From Bifidobacterium olomucense (GTDB taxonomy: Bacteria > Actinomycetota > Actinomycetes > Actinomycetales > Bifidobacteriaceae), in the NCBI RefSeq assembly GCF_012932375.1, contig NZ_JAAIIG010000004.1, forward strand, positions 186,001-250,000: DNA of 64,000 bases, given 5' to 3'. The number at the start of each line of letters is the position of its first letter. Position 1 is the first letter of the stretch. The notes below the pieces were generated by a model. The model had not been told where the DNA came from, made no database searches, and was given only the letters and a program-made list of their open reading frames with translations. Below are positions 57,306-64,000 of the stretch, one piece after another. Both the position numbers and the translations under genes were made by a program.

Positions 57306-58166
57306 TCACCGCGAGCTGTGCCGTGCGACGATATGCCGTTCGCTGCGCCACCGGTAAATGCGCCAACCGATGAGCAGCGCAATCAGGCCGAGGGACGGCA
57401 AAAGGTATTGCAGAGGAATGTCCACATGGAACGTGGGCTTGGATTCCTCGTCTTGTTCGGGGGTATAGGGGATGCGGTGGGCGCGCACGAGCAGTCGGTG
57501 CGTGTTGACCGCATAGGGGGTGCAGGTGATCAAGGTCACGAGGTCTTTGCCTTCTTCGATGGCCAATTCCTTGGTATCGGTAGGCAACACCGTGGTGATC
57601 TTATCGACCTGATAGGCGTATGTGTCTTTGAGAATCTTGATGTAGAAACGGTCGCCTTTCTTCATCAGATTCAGGTCGGTGAACAGTTTGGCGGTGGGCA
57701 ATCCTCGGTGGCCGGAAAGTGCCGCGTGGGTCGTGGCACCGCCGACCGGCAGCGACGTGGGTTCCAAATGGCCGATGCCGGACTGCAGCACTTCTTCGGA
57801 AGTGCCGTGGTAGATCGGCATGGTTTCTTTGAGGCGAGGCACAGTGATGTAGCCCATCATGCCATCGCCGTTGAGGTTCAGCAGTTTGTTGTATTCACTG
57901 CTGGTGGCCTCGGTGTTCACGGCTGCGGTCAACGCATCCGTAGCACCCGCATTTTCGGCGGCAAGCCGTTCGTTGTAAGCATGCGCGGCATCCAGCATCT
58001 GCTGATACTGCTCATCGGTCAACGAGTCCACGGCGGCGTCATAATTGCCGACCACGCGTGAAGCGTTGCGCATGATGAGGAAGTTGCTGATCGTCGGGTA
58101 GAACAGCACGAGCAGTCCTACGGCGATAATCAGCAGCGGCACGATGCCGCGCAGCTTGTTCTTCAT
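57306..58166 (-). CDS. srtC: Class C pilin-polymerising sortase
   Basis: This membrane-bound transpeptidase, 286 residues, joins pilin subunits. The N-terminal helix (about 8-24), the sortase barrel and a C-terminal membrane helix (about 255-272) are the class C arrangement. Catalytic residues are H153 in LSGHRG, C215 in TLITCTPYAVNTHR and R224. AGGAG precedes the ATG. It follows fimA by 79 bp containing a hairpin, and precedes the broken minor pilin by 133 bp. Confidence 0.93.
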   Translation of the reverse strand: MKNKLRGIVPLLIIAVGLLVLFYPTISNFLIMRNASRVVGNYDAAVDSLTDEQYQQMLDAAHAYNERLAAENAGATDALTAAVNTEATSSEYNKLLNLNGDGMMGYITVPRLKETMPIYHGTSEEVLQSGIGHLEPTSLPVGGATTHAALSGHRGLPTAKLFTDLNLMKKGDRFYIKILKDTYAYQVDKITTVLPTDTKELAIEEGKDLVTLITCTPYAVNTHRLLVRAHRIPYTPEQDEESKPTFHVDIPLQYLLPSLGLIALLIGWRIYRWRSERHIVARHSSR

Positions 58167-58208
58167 GAATCTCCTGTTATGTTACAGGGTGTGTGGATCT
58201 CGACTGTT

Positions 58209-58234
58209 CCGGCTCCCCTATCATAGGGAGCCGG
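58209..58234 (-). terminator. Hairpin between fimA and srtC
   Basis: CCGGCTCCC and GGGAGCCGG form a near-perfect stem with a short loop. The lack of a T tract suggests partial termination, which would make less sortase than pilin. Confidence 0.6.
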
Positions 58235-58244
58235 AAAGCGGATC

Positions 58245-60023
58245 TCAGGCAGTGTGCTTGGAGGACTTACGGTTGGACTTGACGTACCAAGCCGTGCCCA
58301 GAGCCACAATCAGCACGCCGAACACGGTGAACAGGGCGGTGCCGATGCCACCGGTGGAAGGCAGGGTCGGGTGGTTACCCGTGTTCTGGTTCTGGACCGG
58401 GATGACCGGCGGCTCGCCCTTGATGGTGTGCTCCTTGTTTTCAGTGTCAGTGTAGACAATATTCCAAGAGGTCAGCTTGCCGGTGCCACCGTTGGTGGTA
58501 CCGCCGTCGGCTGCGCCATTGTCGGTGTCATAGGTGGCGGAGATGACGACCTTGATCTTGCCAACCAGCTTGTTGTAACCGGCCGGAGCCTTGGTCTCCT
58601 CGAACCAGTAGGTACCGGCCTTCAGGCCTCCCACCTGGATGCGACCATACTTCGGGGTGACGAGTTCGTCGGTGCGGGTATCGGTATTGGTGTCGTTCTG
58701 CTTGTCATCGCCAGCGTACTGGGCGACGGCCTTCTGAGTGCCGTCACCCGCCTCAGTGATGTCGAACTTCAGAGCCTTGGTCGCAGCCGCATCGGCGTAC
58801 ACCTTGAAGGTGGCGCCACCGAGACGCTCGGAGGACTCGTTGTAAAGCTTGCCGGTGTACTTGTCGATGGTGAAGCCGAAGGTGTGCGTGCGCACTTCGC
58901 TCGGGATGGAGGTACCGGTTCCGGTGTTGTGCGGGTCGTTGCTGTACTCGACCTTTGCCTCGTTGGTGTTGCCGTCCTTGCCGATAACAGCTTTGGTGTT
59001 CAGCTTGGCGGAGTACTCCACGGTGATGACCTTGCCGGCATCGTTCTGGTGCTTGCCGCGGAAGTCGATCATGTTGATGCCGATGGAGGTGCCGTCGATG
59101 GGGTTGCCGTCATCATCCGTATGAGAGACAGATACGTTGAAGTCGACGCCCTTCTTCAGAGTCTTGTAGTTCTGACCCTGATCAGGTTCCTTGCTGTCCA
59201 GAATCTTGACGACCGGTTCGAAGGTATCCTTGGTGGCCTCATTGTCGTCAGAACCGAGCAGCGTCAGACCCTTGGAGAGGGTATCAGAGAAGTTGAAGGT
59301 GTAGCCGAGGTTGTACAAGCCCATGTCCGGCACCTTGGAGGTCAGCTTGTAGTCGACCTTGTCGCCGATCTTGTTCTCAGTAGCGTGCTGGTTATTCACG
59401 GTCTTGTCAACGGTCGGGAACTCGTGCTTGAGCGAGATGGATACGTTGTGGTCGGTGTCGGTGAGGTTCACGAGCAGTGCCTGATACTTGCCGTCCTGTC
59501 CGAGCTGAGTATCAGCCGGGGCGATGATGTAGTAGCCGTTGGCAAGAGAATCGAAGGTGTAGGTCTGCTGATCGGTGGCATCAGTGCTGGTTTTGTCAGG
59601 GGTGACATTGTTGTTAGCTGCAGCCCACTTCTTTGCCAGGTTCGCGAAGTCGGCGCGCTGAGCCTCGGTCAGGGAGTTGATGTACTTGACCGCCTGCTGA
59701 TCGACCGTCACCTTGGCACCAGTCGTATCGGTGTACTCCACATAGTTGGTGCCCGGAGTCGTGGTGGTGTCGTCACTGGTGAAGAACGGCTTCCAAGCAT
59801 CGTTCAGCGTGTAGGTCACTTCGTCGTTGTCGGTGCCAGTCACCGCGGCGGTGAACATCTGGTACAACTTCAGTTCGCCGGCGAAGCTGGTGCTGGTGTT
59901 CACCGTGATGGTACCAGTGTCGGTACCCGCCGCACTGGCGGTGAGAGTTCCCAGTCCGGCAATGCCGAACATGGTCGCAACGGCGATAATCGCTGCTGCG
60001 AACTTCTTGATCAGTGCTTTCAT
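58245..60023 (-). CDS. fimA: FimA-like major pilin subunit
   Basis: The 592-residue shaft pilin starts at ATG 60023 after AGGAAC. A signal peptide ends at about residue 31 (TLTASA|AGTDTG). Gram-positive pilin domains follow; a lysine for cross-linking may lie in the FPTVDKTV segment near 210. A Cna_B-like domain near 430-540 carries the E-box YWFEETKAPAGYN. The sorting signal LPSTG, a hydrophobic helix and KSNRKSSK end the protein. Abundance is implied by the strong ribosome site and its position before srtC. It is the second gene of the locus, downstream of the tip adhesin. Confidence 0.94.
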   Translation of the reverse strand: MKALIKKFAAAIIAVATMFGIAGLGTLTASAAGTDTGTITVNTSTSFAGELKLYQMFTAAVTGTDNDEVTYTLNDAWKPFFTSDDTTTTPGTNYVEYTDTTGAKVTVDQQAVKYINSLTEAQRADFANLAKKWAAANNNVTPDKTSTDATDQQTYTFDSLANGYYIIAPADTQLGQDGKYQALLVNLTDTDHNVSISLKHEFPTVDKTVNNQHATENKIGDKVDYKLTSKVPDMGLYNLGYTFNFSDTLSKGLTLLGSDDNEATKDTFEPVVKILDSKEPDQGQNYKTLKKGVDFNVSVSHTDDDGNPIDGTSIGINMIDFRGKHQNDAGKVITVEYSAKLNTKAVIGKDGNTNEAKVEYSNDPHNTGTGTSIPSEVRTHTFGFTIDKYTGKLYNESSERLGGATFKVYADAAATKALKFDITEAGDGTQKAVAQYAGDDKQNDTNTDTRTDELVTPKYGRIQVGGLKAGTYWFEETKAPAGYNKLVGKIKVVISATYDTDNGAADGGTTNGGTGKLTSWNIVYTDTENKEHTIKGEPPVIPVQNQNTGNHPTLPSTGGIGTALFTVFGVLIVALGTAWYVKSNRKSSKHTA

Positions 60024-60100
60024 CACTGTTCCTTTCTCCTTATGTTTTCGTATTTCTCGGCTATGAGTCGGAAAGTACGAGATAACTGGACATTGGCTGC

Positions 60101-60120
60101 CCGTCACCCGGAGGTGACGG
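60101..60120 (-). terminator. Hairpin between tip adhesin and fimA
   Basis: CCGTCACC and GGTGACGG form a perfect 8-bp stem with loop CGGA, 10 bp after the adhesin stop. There is no T tract. Confidence 0.5.
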
Positions 60121-60129
60121 AAATCTTGA

Positions 60130-63100
60130 TCATTGCGAGACGTGGCGTCCTCGCCTGCGGGAAGTGCCGGAACCGGAACCGTCACGCACGTACCATGCAA
60201 CGCCGAGTCCGATCAGAATGAACGCCATCATGGCGAACATCCGGGTGCCTTCGCCGCCGGTATCCGGCAACGGGAATGTGTTGGTCACCGTGGCGACGTA
60301 TTCCTTGTTGTCGTTGGCGTTGCTGGCGCGCTTGGTGCCGTAGGTGACGGATGGCACATAATCGGCATCGGCAGGCGTCTTACGAATATCCTTGCCGTCG
60401 TCATCGTGGGTGATGATCGCGGTTTCGGACACGGTGTACGTGTAGTAGCGCACGATGTCGTTGCCGTTCGCATCCTTGTCCACCCTGGCGACCGGAAGTC
60501 CAGTGACCTTGGTGCGCCAAGTATCCGTCCAAGGCGAGGCACCGTCCTTCGCGGTGAGTCGCACCGTCCAAGGGTTCCGTTGCGGCTTTCCGGAATCGCA
60601 TCCGCCGTCATAACAGGTGATCTCGTCAGGCGTCACGACATTGCCGTTCTCATCGGTATAGTGCGCGGTAATGGTCAGCTCCACAGCATCCGGACGCGTC
60701 TTGCTGCCGTAATCCCTCCACACCTTCTGCAAGGTGAGGTCCACGGTCTGGCAGCCGTCTTCGCCGCAGGGATCCTGACCATCGTCGGGCTCGGGGGTGA
60801 GGCCACCGTTGTTGTCGTCCACCGCCTTGTTGAGCATGAGCACGGCCTTGGCAGGGGAAACGTACGCTTCCATCGCCTTCGACGTGGACATGTCCTTGTC
60901 GCCGGTCTTCGGACTCCGCTTGATCGTCGCATCCTTGATGCCGATCCATGTGGTCTTGTTGTCGCCGGCCGCACCGCTGGATGCGGTGGCGGAATCATAG
61001 GCGTTGATGGTGTTGTAATACTCAACATCCCAACGGTCGAGACCGGTGTTCAGCGTGCCGTCACCGGTGTCGATGACTTTGTGCGCAACAAACAGCTCTC
61101 TGCCATCTGCGGCACTGGTCACAGCGTCGCCGGCCGCATCATCGTGGGTGCGGTAGATACGGTAGGTGTTGTACTTGCCGTCATCATCCGGGCCGATGAT
61201 CTTGTTCTTGTTCTCGAACTTCCAGTTGGACTTGAGCGTGGTCACGGCGAACGGGTCCACCAATCCACTGGTGCCGCGGATCGTATCGGCATAGGTCATC
61301 GAGTCGCCCTGCAGTACACCTTCGGTGTTGAGACCTGCGAAGCCGCCCGCGTAACCGGTGGTGAGCGTCTCCTCGCCGTCGAGGTCCTGCGTCGCTCCCC
61401 CGCCGAATACGTCGTAGCCGGCAGTGATACCCTGCACCGAAGAGTTGGTCACCTTGGTGCGGTTGCCCTTGATAAGCGTGACCTTGAGGTTCGTACGCAG
61501 CTGATTCTCGTCAACACCGTTCTCAGTGCATGGCAGTTTGATGGTCGAGTCGCCGATGGTGATAATCGCCACGTCGGTCTGCTGCTGGTTTTCAGTGCTC
61601 TTCTTCGACAGGCCGACGCTGATCTTCAGTCCGAACAGGTTGACGTACAGCACGTTGCCTTCCGCCAGCACCTTGAGGTCGAACACATCTTTGATAGCGG
61701 GGAACCATGATCCCAGATCGATGACGCCGAGGTTCTGCAACTGGGATGCATAGAGCAGCTTCAGCAGCGCATTGACAACCTTCAGGATTACGTCAAGCAG
61801 CACCGAACTGACCTCAGTATCGACCAGGTACGCCATCGTCGTTTCACCGACGAAGCCGCCGGCGATCTCGCCGCTGGACACCTTCTTGAGGTCGGCGACA
61901 GTGGAACGGCTGACGCGCGCCAGATCGGCGTATCCGGCGAAGCCGCCGGCTACTTCGCGTCCGGTTGCCGCGTCGGTGCCGGCCGCATACTTCTCGCCCT
62001 GGTGGGATACGGCGACCGTGAAACCATTGGTGATGCCGGAAACCTTGGAATCGTCCACATGGGAGCCCCAGATATCGAGCACACCGGCGGTCGCACCGAG
62101 CAGTTTGCTGACCTGCGCATTATCGACGTCGAGCGTACCGGCCTTGCCGAGATGGCCGACGAAGCCGCCCGCGTAGTTGACGCCGTTCACGCTGTTAAGG
62201 TTCGTGACCGTGCCGAAATCGACGGTGCCGTTGATAAGTCCGCCGCCGAAGCCGCCGGCCGCACCGGTGTACCGCTTCGAGTCGAGGATGCCCTGCTTGC
62301 TGGCATCGTGGGCGCGGATTTGGATGCCGTCAGCCACACCGTTCACCTCCGCATGGTAGATGTACGGGCGGAACGCTTCGAGCGCGCTGATATTGCCGGC
62401 CTTGATCAGACCGAGCAACAGCTTGGCGCTCTGGTCGGAGCCGGCAGTGCCGTCAGTACCGGCCACGGACGCAACGGCGGTGGTGTCGGCCTGGCCGAAG
62501 AAGCCGCCAGCGTACTGGCCGCCTTCCACACCACGCAGACCGTCAACCTTGAGCGTATTGGTTGCTGATGTGCCACCGTTTTTGCTGCCGGCCACAACAG
62601 CCTTCATCGAACCGGCGAAACCACCGGCCGCTCGGGCGTACTTGGTCGTGCCGCCCACAGTGTATGCACCTTCGACGGTGAAGCCCCATGCGGCGGCAGA
62701 CTGCTCGTCCTTGACCGAGGAGACGCTTGCGCCTCGTACGGTGGACACAGTGGCCTGCACCACCTGTGCCAGATCATTCGGCGTGGAGATCACCGCGTCA
62801 AGCAGCTTCTGCAGGATGCCTTCGGAGGCGTTCGTGTTCACTTCGGCCACACCTGCCGCCGTGATCAGGCCCGCGTAGCCGCCGACCGCGTTCGTGCCGG
62901 CAACGCGGCGCAGGTTGCTCACATTGCAGCCGGTAGCCGTATAGTCCTTGTGCGTGGAGCCGATGGTCCAACGGTCGTCGGACTTGTCGGCGTCCGAGAA
63001 TGTGGCGTCACCCCAGATCTGCGCGCCAGAGGCATAGCCGACATAGCCGCCGGCGAAGCCGTTCGTATGCGTGATATCGGTGCCGGTCGCCTCGACGGTC

Positions 63101-64000
63101 ATACCGCGGCGGTAACCGATCACGGACGAGCTCTTGACCACAGGCACGAATACGTTCAGAGCGCTCACGAGCTTGCTCAGGTTGACTTTGATAAGGCCCA
63201 GTACGTCGATTGTGCCGAATTTCGCGGCACCGCCGGATTCCATTGAGCCGGCGAAGCCACCAGCTGCGCGCATGGCCTTGACCTGCTTGGTGTCTTGCGC
63301 CAGACCGTTGGTCACGGTGCCGGAACGCATCAGACCGACGTATCCACCGGCCACACCGCCTTGGGAAGCGTTGGCGTTCTGGTCGTAATCGGTACGGCCG
63401 GCGACCACGTTCGTACCGTAAATATAGGTGTCGATAGCCTTGTTGAGGTCATCGCGCGAACCGATTTTAAGCAGTTCAGCGAATTCCTTGCCGTACCCAC
63501 CTCGCGTACCAACGGCATCAGCCCATGCCTTCCAAGTGTCGTAATCGAGGTTGCGCAAGGGTCCGGTGACCTGCGTGTTCTCATCAGTCGGGTAGGCCAC
63601 GCCGAGCGCACCGAGCAGGTTGCCGACTTCGATCAAGCCGAATAGCAGACTCAGGCTGCCGGTTTCGGCGGTGTCGGCCGCCTCCATGAATCCGGTATAA
63701 CCGCCGGCGAATTCAGCACCGTACACGCTGCGGATGCGGGCAGCGGATGCAGTGCGCAGGGTGCCCGTGTAATGGTTGTTGCCATCGTTCTCGCTCTTCC
63801 AGGGCGCGTTGTTCATGCCCCAGATGTGGCCGCCTTCATCGTGGCCCACGTATCCGCCGGCCATGCCGCGCAGAGCGTTCTTGTCGGATGCCGCCTGAGC
63901 GCGGACAGCGCCGCCGCAGGGCACGGCGTCAGTGGATGAGTTACGGATCGTCGGCACGAAATCCTGCAGCAGGGAGGCGAACGTTCCACCAGCGCTGACG
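60130..64000 (-). CDS. Pilus tip adhesin, partial
   Basis: The frame is open to the right edge, so the N terminus is missing and the internal methionine near 63957 is not the start. At least 1290 residues are seen. Most of it is a repeat region with GG(Y/F)(V/A/T)G turns every 40-60 residues (AGGYVGHDE, AGGFAGSM), a GLUG-like beta-solenoid. The C-terminal 250 residues include a Cna_B-like domain (VDLTLQKVWRDYGSKTRPDAV) with two cysteine pairs. The sorting signal LPDTG, a helix and RRRGRHVSQ follow. It is the first of the pilus genes and probably the adhesive tip. Confidence 0.93.
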   Translation of the reverse strand, partial: VSAGGTFASLLQDFVPTIRNSSTDAVPCGGAVRAQAASDKNALRGMAGGYVGHDEGGHIWGMNNAPWKSENDGNNHYTGTLRTASAARIRSVYGAEFAGGYTGFMEAADTAETGSLSLLFGLIEVGNLLGALGVAYPTDENTQVTGPLRNLDYDTWKAWADAVGTRGGYGKEFAELLKIGSRDDLNKAIDTYIYGTNVVAGRTDYDQNANASQGGVAGGYVGLMRSGTVTNGLAQDTKQVKAMRAAGGFAGSMESGGAAKFGTIDVLGLIKVNLSKLVSALNVFVPVVKSSSVIGYRRGMTVEATGTDITHTNGFAGGYVGYASGAQIWGDATFSDADKSDDRWTIGSTHKDYTATGCNVSNLRRVAGTNAVGGYAGLITAAGVAEVNTNASEGILQKLLDAVISTPNDLAQVVQATVSTVRGASVSSVKDEQSAAAWGFTVEGAYTVGGTTKYARAAGGFAGSMKAVVAGSKNGGTSATNTLKVDGLRGVEGGQYAGGFFGQADTTAVASVAGTDGTAGSDQSAKLLLGLIKAGNISALEAFRPYIYHAEVNGVADGIQIRAHDASKQGILDSKRYTGAAGGFGGGLINGTVDFGTVTNLNSVNGVNYAGGFVGHLGKAGTLDVDNAQVSKLLGATAGVLDIWGSHVDDSKVSGITNGFTVAVSHQGEKYAAGTDAATGREVAGGFAGYADLARVSRSTVADLKKVSSGEIAGGFVGETTMAYLVDTEVSSVLLDVILKVVNALLKLLYASQLQNLGVIDLGSWFPAIKDVFDLKVLAEGNVLYVNLFGLKISVGLSKKSTENQQQTDVAIITIGDSTIKLPCTENGVDENQLRTNLKVTLIKGNRTKVTNSSVQGITAGYDVFGGGATQDLDGEETLTTGYAGGFAGLNTEGVLQGDSMTYADTIRGTSGLVDPFAVTTLKSNWKFENKNKIIGPDDDGKYNTYRIYRTHDDAAGDAVTSAADGRELFVAHKVIDTGDGTLNTGLDRWDVEYYNTINAYDSATASSGAAGDNKTTWIGIKDATIKRSPKTGDKDMSTSKAMEAYVSPAKAVLMLNKAVDDNNGGLTPEPDDGQDPCGEDGCQTVDLTLQKVWRDYGSKTRPDAVELTITAHYTDENGNVVTPDEITCYDGGCDSGKPQRNPWTVRLTAKDGASPWTDTWRTKVTGLPVARVDKDANGNDIVRYYTYTVSETAIITHDDDGKDIRKTPADADYVPSVTYGTKRASNANDNKEYVATVTNTFPLPDTGGEGTRMFAMMAFILIGLGVAWYVRDGSGSGTSRRRGRHVSQ

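Noticed and set aside
58254..60221. Plus-strand open frame of 655 residues
   Set aside because: It lies antisense to fimA and has no recognisable domain.

Overview
The window reads as part of a bifidobacterial chromosome, most likely of the Bifidobacterium longum group. This is an inference from four things: high GC with strong AGGAG ribosome sites; the actinobacterial blocks trmH-pheST-argCJBDFRGH and lpd-DUF4191-glnA; a polyphosphate-type glucokinase; and a three-gene sortase-dependent pilus locus (tip adhesin, FimA-like major pilin, class C sortase). Nearly all genes recognised are chromosomal housekeeping or cell-surface genes. I see no insertion sequence, prophage, CRISPR array, tRNA or rRNA.

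Layout. 1-4.3 kb (minus): the 5' part of a gene for a repeat-rich basic protein, then tyrS, a CmpB/type-IV ABC membrane protein and an HD-domain protein. 4.5-7.1 kb (minus): a TPP riboswitch and thiS-thiG-thiF-rhodanese, the sulfur-transfer half of thiazole synthesis. 7.2-16.9 kb (minus): the complete arginine pathway from N-acetylglutamate semialdehyde onward plus its repressor, argC-J-B-D-F-R and argG, then argH after a 595-bp gap; ARG-box palindromes overlap the -35 regions of the argC and argG promoters. 17-22.6 kb (minus): a DUF4190 protein, pheT, pheS and a SpoU-type RNA methyltransferase. 22.8-26.2 kb (minus): a second TPP riboswitch driving ykoE-ykoD-ykoC, an ECF-type thiamine or HMP importer. 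26.3-33.7 kb (minus): a gene for a roughly 2470-residue wall-anchored surface protein made of a beta-helix and bacterial Ig modules. 33.9-38.6 kb: an M20 dipeptidase (minus), then DUF3043, lpd and DUF4191 genes (plus). 39-45 kb: glnA (plus), then a small orphan, mrp and an unusually large ligA (minus). 45-54 kb: a 1203-residue orphan (minus), a polytopic membrane protein (plus), an ABC ATPase, an aminotransferase and ppgK (minus). 54-56.4 kb: a nitroreductase (plus), an intergenic repeat element and a family 2 glycosyltransferase (minus). 56.4-64 kb (minus): the pilus locus, running from a tip adhesin gene that leaves the window through fimA and srtC to a minor-pilin-like gene broken by a one-base frameshift.

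How parts work together. Thiamine is handled twice under the same ligand, once for synthesis and once for uptake. The arginine genes form a regulon that carries its own repressor gene. The pilus genes run in the order tip, shaft, polymerising sortase, with hairpins between them that could grade expression. The least explained items are the family of GCGAATATG palindromes at 4.4 and 55.1-55.3 kb, a 115-bp imperfect palindrome at 22.7 kb, the broken minor pilin with a G7 tract upstream, the insertions in LigA, and the 1203-residue orphan.
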